Shown: positions 1 to 7,990, counted from the first letter of the stretch. The stretch is 64,000 nt of DNA from Pseudochrobactrum kiredjianiae (GCF_030362795.1 NZ_JAUCBM010000009.1:1-64000); one strand, 5' to 3'. Program-made: numbers and translations. The notes: generated by a model not told the origin, from the letters alone.

Positions 1-18
1 TGACCTGCCACTGAACTT

Positions 19-948
19 TCATCCAACGGCGATTAGAGCCTCGGCGGTTTTGACTACGCCAATTGGCGTGTTGGTAGCAACCGGCGGAAACGCCAAGCTT
101 TCATCTTGCGCAGCGTTGGAGCCGGTTGCGGCGATGGATCCAGCATAGTCTGCCGGGGTTTGGTATCCCAGCGACGAGTGTGGCCGGAAATTGTTGTAAT
201 CGTCGGCCCATTGGGCGATGGCGCTGCGGGCGTGATCGAGGCCAAAGAACAGGCTTTCGTTGAGCAATTCGTCGCGCATCCGACCGTTGAAGGATTCAAC
301 ATAGCCGTTCTGCATAGGCTTTCCTGGCGCGATATAGTGCCACTCAACCTTGTGATCCTTCGACCAGGCCAGGATGGCATTCGAGGTGAGTTCCGTGCCG
401 TTATCGGAGACAATCATTCCGGGCTTGCCGCGTCGTTCGATCAGCGTCGTCAGTTCTCGGGCGACACGGCGGCCGGAGATTGAGGTGTCCGGGATTGCTG
501 CCAGGCATTCCCGTGTCACATCATCAACGATATTGAGGATCCGGAACCGTCTCCCGCATGCAAACTGGTCGTGCACGAAATCGAGAGACCAACGGGCATT
601 TGCTTTCGCCTCGACCAGGATCGGCGCACGCGTGCCGACGGCCCTTCGTCGAGCCTTCCGCTTGCGAACCGAAAGCCCTTCCTCGCGATACAGCCGATAG
701 ATGCGGTTGACGCCGGATGGCTCTCCGTCCCGCCTGAGCAGGACGAACAGCCGTCGGTAGCCGAAGCGCCGTCGCTCGTTGGCGAGATCGCGCAACTTTG
801 CTCGCAATTCGACCTCCGGCGGTCGGCAGGACCGATAGCGGATCATCTTGCGATCAGCCGAAACAATCTGGCAGGCCCGCCGCTCCGAAAGACCCATTAT
901 GTCCTTCAGATGTGCAACGGCGTCACGCTTGGCGGCAGGCCCTACCAT
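19..948 (-). CDS. IS3-family transposase OrfB (DDE integrase domain)
   Basis: This is the catalytic half of the transposase, 309 residues. It has an N-terminal HTH_21-like segment (RRFGYRRL), then an rve-type DDE core with 'SLDFVHDQF' (first Asp), 'IVSDNGTE' (second Asp) and '[13 protein letters not shown]' (Glu), ending in '[11 protein letters not shown]'. The start ATG lies in the A7 run where OrfA ends. The active form is therefore expected to be an OrfAB fusion made by -1 frameshifting, as is known for IS3 elements. The frame looks intact, so the element may still be mobile. Confidence 0.9.
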   Translation of the reverse strand: MVGPAAKRDAVAHLKDIMGLSERRACQIVSADRKMIRYRSCRPPEVELRAKLRDLANERRRFGYRRLFVLLRRDGEPSGVNRIYRLYREEGLSVRKRKARRRAVGTRAPILVEAKANARWSLDFVHDQFACGRRFRILNIVDDVTRECLAAIPDTSISGRRVARELTTLIERRGKPGMIVSDNGTELTSNAILAWSKDHKVEWHYIAPGKPMQNGYVESFNGRMRDELLNESLFFGLDHARSAIAQWADDYNNFRPHSSLGYQTPADYAGSIAATGSNAAQDESLAFPPVATNTPIGVVKTAEALIAVG

Positions 949-1208
949 TTTTTTGCGAGAAGCTCGCGGAGTGCGGCGGCATCGAGCATCTGCTCGGCCA
1001 ACAGCTTCTTAAGCTTGGCGTTCTCTTCTTCGAGTGCCTTCAGGCGCTTCGCCTCGGACACCTCCATACCGCCGTATTTGGCTTTCCAGTTATAAAATGT
1101 TGCGTCCGAAATCCCATACTTGCGGCACAGGTCGGCCACCTTCATGCCTGCCTCCTGCTCCTTCAGCACCGCAATAATCTGCTCTTCCGTAAATCGCTGC
1201 TTCTTCAT
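942..1208 (-). CDS. IS3-family transposase OrfA (HTH_Tnp_1)
   Basis: This 88-residue protein has an N-terminal helix-turn-helix ('[15 protein letters not shown]', '[15 protein letters not shown]') and a leucine-rich coiled coil that normally mediates dimerisation and OrfAB assembly. Its stop follows an AAAAAAATGG stretch (complement of 945-954), a typical A7 slippery site, with OrfB overlapping in the -1 frame. It binds the inverted repeats by analogy with other IS3 OrfA proteins. Confidence 0.88.
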   Translation of the reverse strand: MKKQRFTEEQIIAVLKEQEAGMKVADLCRKYGISDATFYNWKAKYGGMEVSEAKRLKALEEENAKLKKLLAEQMLDAAALRELLAKKW

Positions 1209-1271
1209 TCGTCCGTCCTTTATCGGGCCGGACTCTAATCCATTCTGGAGGAAATTCTCAGTGGCAGGTCA

Positions 1272-2667
1272 GTTTCTCTGCATTCTGTTCGAGAATGCTC
1301 CCACCAACCTTTTGTATTAATAATTGGCGGACACGAGTTCACTGATAGTAAAACACCAGTCAGGTCAAATTTTTTAGCTTCTTCCGAAAGGCCATAAGCT
1401 ATGGCTGCAGAAAATGATCTCCCCATAGAGCAAATGTTGCAGCTCCTTCCGCTGCGCCAAGCTTGCACAATGTGTCGATGTCCTCAGAAAGATGATCCGG
1501 TCTGAGTGGTTTAATGCAGTTTTCTAAGAAGTCACTTTTGTCTTTTACGCTGCCTGCCATTAATCTTGCAGCTTCATTTAGTCACTGTGGAATACCTTTT
1601 TCATGTTTTATGAATAAAGAGACTGCCACGACAGATAAAGACGCAGATACGGTTGCAACTACTGCAAACCGGAAGGTGATTTTGCTTTTTCTAATCGGCT
1701 CCTCGAAAACGTACCAGAATAGAAAGCCAGCAATGAAGGTGGCTACAAGCATTTGCAGTTGTGCATTAAAGCTAAAATCGTTGTATGAGTAGTAAGAGTA
1801 AAAAACAATGATAGGCCAATGCCAAATATATAATGAATAAGAAGCGCGCCCTGTTAAACGCAATGGCAAAGTCGCCAACACTTTAGCAAGTGTCGTTGCG
1901 CTTCCTGACCAGATAATTAAAGCCGTGCCTGCGACAACGGGAACTGCATTTACTCCGGGGAAGAGGGAAGTTTCTTTTAGCGTTAGAGCACTCAAAGCAA
2001 TCAGGGCGAGACCGGAAAATGCTGAGACGTTTCGGAAGTTACGGGGAGGCAAAGGAACATATGCAATTGCGGCTCCGATAATAAATTCCCATGCTCTAAA
2101 GGGTAGCAAGAAAAAATTTGCACTCGTCCAAAGTTGCGTTGTTAAAAGACAAGCGAGCAAAGATGCCAAGCCAATTAAGGCGCCAAATAGTAATGGACGC
2201 TGTAATTTTACCAGCCCGTAAATAATAAGAGGAGCAACAAAATAAAATTGCTCTTCAACCGCAAGAGACCAAGTATGAAGAAGTGGCTGTGTAATGGCAT
2301 CGGGGGCAAAATAACCGGTTTGTGCCAAAAAATAAAAATTTGAACCATAGAGAACGGTTGCAATGGCTGATTTGCCAAATGCTATGATATCAGAAGGTGC
2401 AAATAAGAGATACGCAGCTACGAAATTGGCGAAGATGACGGCATAGACTTGTGGCAACAGTCTTTTTGCTCGACGTGTGTAAAAATCGAATATCGAGAAT
2501 TCGTTTGATTTTATCTTTTCTAGAATGCGTGGAGCAATTAGAAAACCTGAAATCACAAAGAAAACATCAACGCCAATATAACCGCCTGGCATAAGATGGA
2601 TGTGGGAAAAAATAACCGCAATCACAGCGATTGCGCGTAATCCATCTATGTCGTCCCGATACGTCAT
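1272..2667 (-). pseudogene. O-acyltransferase (acyltransferase_3 + SGNH), broken
   Basis: The first 361 residues (1582-2667) form an acyltransferase_3 membrane domain of the OafA/YrhL type. It starts 'YRDDIDGLRAIAVIAVI' and contains 'GVDVFFVISGFLI' and the 'WSLAVEEQFYF' motif, with about ten hydrophobic helices. A TGA stop at 1582-1584 interrupts the frame. Reading through it gives a linker and then 'ALWGDH', the start of an SGNH esterase domain. A one-base shift near 1413 then moves the rest into another frame ('SAAIAYGLSEEAKKFD', 'SCPPI'), and the IS cuts it at 1271. Intact homologues are about 600-670 residues and acylate lipopolysaccharide O-antigen or other glycans. As phage cargo it probably altered the host surface. 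It is almost certainly non-functional as a two-domain enzyme, although the membrane domain could still be made. Confidence 0.85.
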
Positions 2668-2738
2668 GATTCACCTCGTTCGGGACTTCTATTGTCAATA
2701 AACTCAGACTGCAACAACTGTCGCTCTTGAGGTGGTCT

Positions 2739-2909
2739 TTATAGCTGATCTGCTGGTGTGGATGGTGTAGAGCACGGTTCCTGTCCCTTAATATTTCGAG
2801 ACATGCAGCTATAGCGATCAAAGTTTTTACCTGTATCCATCGCAGCCTTACCCGCACCGCAGGCGGTTAAACTGAACGCAGTGATTAGCAAAATAGCGGC
2901 TCTTTTCAT
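2739..2909 (-). CDS. small putative lipoprotein (56 aa)
   Basis: A short frame starts with a lipoprotein signal (MKRAAILLITAFSLTAC), with the acylated Cys at residue 17, followed by about 40 polar residues that include two more cysteines. A GAGGA ribosome site lies directly before the ATG. It resembles entericidin-like small lipoproteins in layout but has no recognised domain. It is transcribed away from the endolysin gene. The lipobox and ribosome site make it credible despite its size. Confidence 0.6.
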   Translation of the reverse strand: MKRAAILLITAFSLTACGAGKAAMDTGKNFDRYSCMSRNIKGQEPCSTPSTPADQL

Positions 2910-2968
2910 TCCTCAACAATAGCACAGCACGAACCCCATTCCAGGGGCTTTTTATGAAAGGATCACAC

Positions 2969-3625
2969 ATGACACGACGCATCAACGCGGCGGGGCTTTC
3001 GCATATCCAGCAATGGGAAGGCAAGCGCCTGACAGCTTATCAGGATGTAGCTGGTATCTGGACAATCGGTTACGGCCATACATCCGCAGCCGGTACGCCA
3101 AAGGTTATTGCCGGTATGAAGATCAGCGAACAGGAGGCCGTGCGTATCCTGCGGGCTGATCTGGCGAAGTTTGAAAAGAGCGTATCGGATCTGGTTAAAG
3201 TGCCACTTTCCGATAACCAGTATGCAGCGCTTGTTTCGTTCGATTTCAATACTGGTGCTTTGCATAAATCCACGCTTCTGAAAAAGCTCAATGCCGGTGA
3301 TTATAGCACAGTACCGGCTGGGCTGATGAAATGGGTCAATGCAGGCGGTAAGCGTGTGCAGGGGCTGGTTAATCGCCGCGCTGCCGAGGCCGGACTATGG
3401 GCGAAGGGTGATTTCGTCTCCTCCAATTATGTTGAGCCGGAGCAGAAAAAGGAAAGCTTGCTGAAACCTGAAATCATTGCATCTGCTGGTGGATTGCTTT
3501 CTGGCCTTGGCGGCATGGCTTCCGGCGCGGGGCCGATCCAGTGGGCGCTTGCTATCATCATGGTCGGGGCGTTCGTCACCGGTGCTTATTTCCTCATAAA
3601 GCGCATGCAGGATCAGGCGGCATGA
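2969..3625 (+). CDS. GH24 endolysin with C-terminal membrane segment
   Basis: A T4/P22-type lysozyme that cleaves the N-acetylmuramic acid to N-acetylglucosamine bond of peptidoglycan. The Glu-8-Asp-5-Thr triad is visible as E17, D26 and T32 ('WEGKRLTAY', 'GIWTIGYGHT'). The catalytic domain fills residues 1-150. The C-terminus (about 165-218) is a Gly-rich stretch followed by one hydrophobic helix ('IQWALAIIMVGAF') and a basic end. The start at 2969 is preferred over 2954 because AAAGGA lies seven bases upstream. The next gene starts in an ATGA overlap. The C-terminal module is nearly identical to that of the unrelated GH108 enzyme at 42552-43304. How a C-terminal anchor affects release is unknown. 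Confidence 0.88.
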   Translation: MTRRINAAGLSHIQQWEGKRLTAYQDVAGIWTIGYGHTSAAGTPKVIAGMKISEQEAVRILRADLAKFEKSVSDLVKVPLSDNQYAALVSFDFNTGALHKSTLLKKLNAGDYSTVPAGLMKWVNAGGKRVQGLVNRRAAEAGLWAKGDFVSSNYVEPEQKKESLLKPEIIASAGGLLSGLGGMASGAGPIQWALAIIMVGAFVTGAYFLIKRMQDQAA

Positions 3626-3882
3626 GGCTCAGCTTTCAACACATCATTGGCGCGATAATCGGATGGGCAGTTTCTGGCCTCTTTTTTTATGCGCTTGGGG
3701 TTCATGACGGCAAACAGCAAGCGGCATTGAAGGCCGCTCAAGCTGTGACACAGGCAATGGAGAACAGGGCAGGTATCAATGAGACAATCGACAATATGGA
3801 TAGCATTGCTCTGTGTATTGAGCTTGGCGGGGTGCGCGACCAATGCGAGCAACTGCGCGGGTTGGCAGAAGATCAGCCTTAA
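3622..3882 (+). CDS. Rz-like inner-membrane spanin (short)
   Basis: An 86-residue protein with one N-terminal transmembrane helix ('IIGAIIGWAVSGLFFYAL') and a periplasmic Lys/Gln/Ala-rich helical part, the layout of an i-spanin that helps disrupt the outer membrane at lysis. It begins in an ATGA overlap with the endolysin stop and contains the start of the Rz1-like gene in the +1 frame. It is shorter than lambda Rz (153 residues). The homologue at 43301-43561 is almost identical. The call rests on topology and nested architecture more than on sequence. Confidence 0.7.
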   Translation: MRLSFQHIIGAIIGWAVSGLFFYALGVHDGKQQAALKAAQAVTQAMENRAGINETIDNMDSIALCIELGGVRDQCEQLRGLAEDQP

Positions 3883-3979
3883 GCCGGAGACGGCGGTCTA
3901 TCTGGCTGGGAATGATGTGAGTGCAGGCAAAGGCGTTGCCGGTCACAATGCATACGGGAATAAAGCGGGGTGCTGGTGA
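3779..3979 (+). CDS. Rz1-like outer-membrane spanin lipoprotein, nested
   Basis: A 66-residue frame that begins inside the Rz-like gene and runs about 100 bases past its end. It has a lipoprotein signal 'IALLCVLSLAGC' with the acylated Cys at residue 19, then a short tail ending 'NAYGNKAGCW'. Nested, out-of-frame lipoproteins of this size beside an Rz gene are the hallmark of Rz1. The same pair occurs at 43301-43658. The tail is not proline-rich as in lambda Rz1, so exact equivalence is inferred. Confidence 0.7.
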   Translation: MRQSTIWIALLCVLSLAGCATNASNCAGWQKISLKPETAVYLAGNDVSAGKGVAGHNAYGNKAGCW

Positions 3980-4233
3980 TGGCTGTGGATCCAAGTGCAA
4001 ATCCGGCGCACCGGTTCAATGAGTTGCCAGATGAAACGCAAGAGTTTCTTTCGCAACTCAGAGAAGATGATATTGAGACCCTGAAAGATGGTCTTCGACT
4101 TGTCATTGCGATGCGCACGGTCGGCAGGCTTATGAAATGGATGATTGTCGCTGTTGTTGGCACGGTTATCGGTACAGTGATGTTATACGAAAACATCCTC
4201 AAAGTGCTAAACTGGATTAATCAGAATAAATAG
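3979..4233 (+). CDS. small one-helix membrane protein, holin candidate
   Basis: An 84-residue protein that starts in a TGATG overlap with the Rz1-like stop. It has a polar N-terminal half ('DDIETLKDGLRLVIAM') and one transmembrane helix near the C-terminus ('WMIVAVVGTVIGTVML'). Its place in the lysis cassette suggests a holin or lysis accessory role. The phage B counterpart (43658-43951) has similar topology but different sequence. A second, broken copy of this family lies at 5967-6075. No known holin family is recognised. Confidence 0.6.
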   Translation: MAVDPSANPAHRFNELPDETQEFLSQLREDDIETLKDGLRLVIAMRTVGRLMKWMIVAVVGTVIGTVMLYENILKVLNWINQNK

Positions 4234-4241
4234 CTACTTTG

Positions 4242-4266
4242 TATCAAGATAGCTATTATCTTGATA
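4242..4266 (+). terminator. perfect inverted repeat after lysis cassette
   Basis: A 10-bp perfect inverted repeat (TATCAAGATA / TATCTTGATA) with a 5-base loop lies nine bases after the last lysis gene. It lacks a long T run, so it could be a weak terminator or a protein-binding site. Confidence 0.45.
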
Positions 4267-4322
4267 GGTTGAATCAATTCAGATCTAACTAGATCAGGCA
4301 ATGTCCGCAAATGCTCCCCCTC

Positions 4323-4988
4323 TTAGATATCGGCTACATCGCGCAACCGTACGCCGGAGAAGTTGGCCGCACTTAATGCATCAAACATCGCACGGTCGCA
4401 GATCGGAGGTGCTCCCATGTGATCCTGGCGGAAGATATGGGCATCTCCCAAAACATCATGATTGAACACCAAACTGGCTCCGCCGACGAGGCTATAAAGT
4501 TTCTCATCCTCGCCAGTCTGATTATTGTGGTCGAGCTTTATCCTTACGCGTGAGGCGGTTTCATCCAAGGCATCAATTCTGCGTAGCACATTGCCTAGAT
4601 AGTACTGAGGGCCGGGGCTCCCGTCAGCAAGGCTGAAGTCGCATGCCACAAATGCAAACGCCTCGGCGGCCATATGCTCAAACAGCTGCTTCAACGGCTC
4701 CGACACAATCCATATGCCAGCGAGTTCTTCCAGATCGCGTGGCATACCGCCCTTCTCCGGTACGTGAACCAGGTGGGGACGTTCCGGATACTGATCTGGT
4801 ATTCCGTTAGGACGTGAGACGACATTCATCCCCGGATGGATCAACTTCTCTTCGTTGGCGATTTCTATGCCAGAAACCCTGCCGTTGCCTAGGTAACTCG
4901 CGTCGACTAGGAAAAATTCGCCCTTGTGAGATGCGACCTCGACTGAAATTTTAATGGCGGTTGGTTCGGTCACTGTGGCTTCCATCAT
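4323..4988 (-). CDS. Imm11 (DUF1629)-like protein
   Basis: A soluble protein of 221 residues. The central part 'GIWIVSEPLKQLFEHMAAEAFAF' and the C-terminal 'FSGVRLRDVADI' resemble the DUF1629/Imm11 family, whose members often sit beside polymorphic toxins. No toxin gene is adjacent. The neighbours are a DUF3224 gene and phage lysis genes, so it may be an orphan immunity gene or serve another role. The family call is from recalled pattern only. It lies in the right-end cargo region of the old prophage and is transcribed against the lysis genes. Two consecutive ATG codons without a strong ribosome site make the exact start uncertain. Confidence 0.5.
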   Translation of the reverse strand: MMEATVTEPTAIKISVEVASHKGEFFLVDASYLGNGRVSGIEIANEEKLIHPGMNVVSRPNGIPDQYPERPHLVHVPEKGGMPRDLEELAGIWIVSEPLKQLFEHMAAEAFAFVACDFSLADGSPGPQYYLGNVLRRIDALDETASRVRIKLDHNNQTGEDEKLYSLVGGASLVFNHDVLGDAHIFRQDHMGAPPICDRAMFDALSAANFSGVRLRDVADI

Positions 4989-5071
4989 GGTTGCGGGGGG
5001 GCGGAGCGGGAAAGCAGTTGAGCCGATGCTAGCCGGATTTTAGTGCTGCCACAAGTTAGAAAGGGGGCGGC

Positions 5072-5185
5072 ATGGTTCTTCGTATGGAGGGAAAGATTGA
5101 GCAGCTTGAACGCAAGGTTGACGATCTGGATGCCAAAGTCACTGAAATGCACCAGCTTCTCACACAGGCAAAAGCCGCGCGCTAG
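5072..5185 (+). CDS. 37-residue coiled-coil peptide, hypothetical
   Basis: A short frame with a strong AAGGGGG ribosome site and a clear heptad pattern ('IEQLERKVDDLDAKVTEM'). It could be a real small protein or the remains of a longer phage gene. Function is unknown. Confidence 0.4.
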   Translation: MVLRMEGKIEQLERKVDDLDAKVTEMHQLLTQAKAAR

Positions 5186-5322
5186 ATGTTGATGCTCATG
5201 ATTGGCGTATGTGGGGTTGTGGCAGCCAAGGTTCCGCCACTCGTTTAGCTTGCATTGGGGAGATAAGTAGGCATTCCGCTTTCTTAGCAGCGGGGTGCCC
5301 ATTCAACTGTGGCTTTGTGTTT

Positions 5323-5730
5323 TTAGTCGATTTGATAATCGAGCCAAATATGATGCGTGCCGTCAGTATCAATCCTCATGCCACCAGTTCCCGAGATTGT
5401 TTTCAAGTCACCTGTGCCGCTTCCAGAAACGATGTAGAAAAACTCGTTTGCCCGATCACCGTCTGTTGTTGATGCTGTGTGAAGGAAATTGAAAGTTCCT
5501 ACTTTTCCATTCACACTACCTTCAAAACTTTCCATTGCGGTGTAGCAGCCCTTCTTCGTTGCATGATCAAACGCAGCCGTAAAGATGGTGGCCGAACGAC
5601 CTTGGATTTCACCTGAATAAAGTTTTTCCATTGTGCTTACAAAGATCGGCAAGGCTGTTTTAATTGAAGGGGTGGGAAGCACTTCTGTTTGCTTGAAATC
5701 TATGGTTGTAAAAGTTGCAGCTGCTTTCAT
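5323..5730 (-). CDS. DUF3224 domain protein
   Basis: A 135-residue protein matching the DUF3224 pattern: N-terminal 'FEGSVNGK' and 'FNFLHT' strands, then 'SGSGTGDLKTISGTGGM' and a C-terminal 'DGTHHIWLDYQ'. Family members are small lipocalin/allene-oxide-cyclase-like barrels of unproven function, common in soil bacteria and rarely in phages. It has no signal peptide. It sits between the Imm11-like gene and a phage junction, so it is likely cargo of the older prophage. Confidence 0.75.
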   Translation of the reverse strand: MKAAATFTTIDFKQTEVLPTPSIKTALPIFVSTMEKLYSGEIQGRSATIFTAAFDHATKKGCYTAMESFEGSVNGKVGTFNFLHTASTTDGDRANEFFYIVSGSGTGDLKTISGTGGMRIDTDGTHHIWLDYQID

Positions 5731-5871
5731 CTAATGCATCCTTCTGTAATAGCTTAAATCATCATGATCGTTTTCAACGGGTTAATCATGCATTTCCTGA
5801 TTCCGTTATAAATGCCAATTTATTTATTATAATTAGATAGATGATTGAGGTTGCCAAGGTAGCCATCACAC

Positions 5872-6075
5872 CAGCCCTCCGACAAAACCGGACATTTCAT
5901 CTAATCGCACCATACTCATGCGACCTCTGCAGCCTTGGGTTTTACATCGGGCACGATTTTCAATTTCGTGGCGATGATATCGAAACACTGATGGACGGAT
6001 TTCGTCTGATGATTGCGATGCGTATGGTCGGCAATCTGATGAAATGGATGACCGTTGCTGTGGCGGGATCTATGT
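5872..6075 (+). pseudogene. junction of two phage gene fragments
   Basis: Positions 5872-5966 match the C-terminal end of the minus-strand zinc-finger gene of phage B (about 45227-45331) in the same orientation. Immediately after, 5967-6075 matches the middle of the small membrane protein at 3979-4233 ('DDIETLMDGFRLMIAM', 'LMKWM'). In phage B the lysis genes lie left of the zinc-finger gene. Here the order is reversed. This is what a deletion between two tandem prophages would leave. An open frame (5841-6110) crosses both pieces but is accidental. Confidence 0.7.
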
Positions 6076-6092
6076 TTGAAGAAGGGAGAAGA

Positions 6093-6674
6093 TTATTTAA
6101 TTCCGGCTAATCCGGATTTCAGTCCTTTGAGCGGAGCAACTATCTCAAATGACTGTCCTGACACTTCAGTGAAGGCAAACGTTACATCGTTGCCCTTGTT
6201 TATATGTTCGCGTGTTATAGGACCAACTGGCATCATAGCAATGCAGACAGCTTCATTACATCCTTTGTACGCGATGTCTATTGCGGTGTCTCTGCCTGAA
6301 AATTTTACCTTAAGCGGTATCTTTTGATCAGTATTCCCCGGCACCCTTAGTATCATAAAAGGGTCGCCGTTTGCGGTTGCTGCTAAAGACCAACTAAAAA
6401 CCTGATTGCCTGAGGCATCAGAGATGATCTGGCTGAGATTGCAAATTTTTTCTTTTTTCTTCAGGTTCTCATCACAAATAAGCGTCCAGTTTTCGAATGG
6501 TTGGATGGTTCGTTTATATTGCCCCCATCCGACGCCATCAGGTAACTGAACCTCAGAGCTTTTAATGAAGTATTTGGGCGCTAAATCCTGTGCAAATGCA
6601 GTGTTCAGCGTAAAGAAGCTGCTCACTGCAATTGCCAGTATATAGGTTGAATGATTGCAGACTTTTTTCATCAT
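6093..6674 (-). CDS. invasion-associated locus B (IalB) family protein
   Basis: A 193-residue exported protein with a Sec signal ending 'NTAFA'. Family features are the 'YKRTIQPFENWTLICD' start, paired cysteines ('CNLSQIISDASGNQV', 'YKGCNEAVCIAMMPVGP') and a C-terminal 'VSGQSFEIVAPLKG'. IalB of Bartonella is linked to erythrocyte invasion, but many members in Rhizobiales have no proven role. The start at 6674 overlaps the TAA of the upstream adhesin gene (TAATG), so the two are translationally coupled. It lies inside prophage DNA as probable conversion cargo. Confidence 0.85.
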   Translation of the reverse strand: MMKKVCNHSTYILAIAVSSFFTLNTAFAQDLAPKYFIKSSEVQLPDGVGWGQYKRTIQPFENWTLICDENLKKKEKICNLSQIISDASGNQVFSWSLAATANGDPFMILRVPGNTDQKIPLKVKFSGRDTAIDIAYKGCNEAVCIAMMPVGPITREHINKGNDVTFAFTEVSGQSFEIVAPLKGLKSGLAGIK

Positions 6675-7990
6675 TAGTTTAGCGTGAAGCTCAATCCTGC
6701 ACCGACACCCCAATGTCCGCCTGATGTTGTTGCTGAGACATTTGCCCGTATATCACTATCTTCATTGGTGTAGCCTGCACCAAAGGCAAATGCACTTTGG
6801 CTACGCCAAAGGCCACCGCCAGCGGCCACACTCCACTTGCCCGGATTGTCATCATAACGCAGAGATGCGGCTGCAAGACCTATTGCTGCTGCACGATTTG
6901 CATCGTCTCTCACGCCTTCAATGCTCGTGTTGAGCTCAGAGAACTTCTGATCAGTATAGTTTTTGGAAACGTTCACTGCATTTTTAACGCTGTTATCAAT
7001 ATAGGCGTAATTCTGCGTGATTGTTGTGTCCACAATCCCTTTCAACTGACTTACATTGACAGCGTCAGTATCTTTTACGCCGGCCGCCACATTTGAGATG
7101 ACAACCGGTTTATTCGGGTCGCCTCCGAGCAAGGTAATGGAGTTGGCTTTTGTTCCGTCTGGATTGGTGTCGTATTTGACGGCAATATTATCCAGCTTGT
7201 CTAATGCCTGATTGGTTGCGTGTAATTGAGAGCCATTGACCGCATCGGTGGATGTTTCCGACAATCTGCCTGCGGCAACATTTGTTACAGTTCTTTCATT
7301 GTTGACGGATCCGACGGATATTGTGCCAGTCGGAGCGCTGCCTGCAAAATTGTACTGATTACCAGCTATTGTTGCGCCCGTTGTGGCAACCACAGCTGAA
7401 GTAATTGATCCTGCTCCGAGAGCTACACTATTATTAGTTCCGGCTGAGGCTCCTGAGCCAATGGCAACAGAATTCGTACCCGTAGCGCTACTTGTCATGT
7501 CACCAATGACAGTAGCATTGTTGCCAAGTTTTGAAGCGATCCATGCGTTAAGGACAGTCGCATCAATTGAACTTCCGTCAGAGCTAGCAGGAACGCCACT
7601 GATAAGTGCTTGTCCGCCATTGGGTGTTGGAACTATACAGGTCCAGGTTCCTTGGTTCGGACCAAATCCAGCGCGAGTACAAAATGCACTTGGGTGGTTG
7701 GTTGCCTCAGCAAATGCGATGTTTGTATCAATGGTCAGCAATGATGATATGCCTAGAACATATATCGTTGCTTTGAATAATTTCATTTGTTTTTGGATGG
7801 TTTTTGGTTTTTGCGTAGCGCAAAGAGTTGACGTAAGATTTAACGCCATCTTTCCCCCTGAAAGATTTAATTCAAAAAACTCAGACGGAACGCTACTGAT
7901 ACTGATATAATTATTTGCATTCTGTAAAAGGTGCTTGTGCAAATAATTTTCATAAATATGTCTTAATGGGTTACTTGATTGTTTGACCAT
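6674..7990 (-). CDS. trimeric autotransporter adhesin (YadA-like)
   Basis: A 438-residue type Vc secreted adhesin. It has a long N-terminal extension before the hydrophobic signal ('LFKATIYVLGISSLLTI'), YadA-head repeats ('TNSVAIGSGASAG', 'NNSVALGAGS'), two neck-type motifs ('NVAAGRLSETSTDAVNGS' and 'NVAAGVKDTDAVNVSQL'), a short coiled stalk and a C-terminal YadA anchor of about 70 residues starting 'AAAIGLAAASL'. The extension may be an ESPR-like signal, or the true start may be one of the internal ATGs. It is short for the family. It ends '...SFTLN' rather than in an aromatic residue, as is more usual. It forms an operon with ialB and is more AT-rich than its surroundings. Confidence 0.88.
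   Translation of the reverse strand: MVKQSSNPLRHIYENYLHKHLLQNANNYISISSVPSEFFELNLSGGKMALNLTSTLCATQKPKTIQKQMKLFKATIYVLGISSLLTIDTNIAFAEATNHPSAFCTRAGFGPNQGTWTCIVPTPNGGQALISGVPASSDGSSIDATVLNAWIASKLGNNATVIGDMTSSATGTNSVAIGSGASAGTNNSVALGAGSITSAVVATTGATIAGNQYNFAGSAPTGTISVGSVNNERTVTNVAAGRLSETSTDAVNGSQLHATNQALDKLDNIAVKYDTNPDGTKANSITLLGGDPNKPVVISNVAAGVKDTDAVNVSQLKGIVDTTITQNYAYIDNSVKNAVNVSKNYTDQKFSELNTSIEGVRDDANRAAAIGLAAASLRYDDNPGKWSVAAGGGLWRSQSAFAFGAGYTNEDSDIRANVSATTSGGHWGVGAGLSFTLN

Larger units (their letters stand above)
1..1271 (-). mobile_element. IS3-family insertion sequence (IS407/IS51-like)
   Basis: The element has two consecutive reading frames of the OrfA/OrfB type and matching 14-bp terminal inverted repeats, TGACCTGCCACTGA at 1-14 and its complement at 1258-1271. 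Ends starting TGACCTGCC are typical of the IS407 branch of IS3. It is clearly richer in GC than the phage DNA on its right. It has inserted into the SGNH part of an acyltransferase pseudogene. The left flank, and so any target duplication, lies outside the window. The window appears to begin exactly at the element's end. Confidence 0.9.

Noticed and set aside
1235-1468. Independent 77-residue gene
   Set aside because: Its sequence is the shifted SGNH part of the acyltransferase running into the IS end.
2941-2956. Terminator CCCC-N6-GGGG-CTTTTT before the endolysin
   Set aside because: The four-pair stem is too short to call with confidence. Similar G/C plus T-run sequences occur before other phage genes here.
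5841-6110. 89-residue gene
   Set aside because: It joins antisense sequence of a zinc-finger gene to part of a lysis gene, so it is a chance fusion frame.
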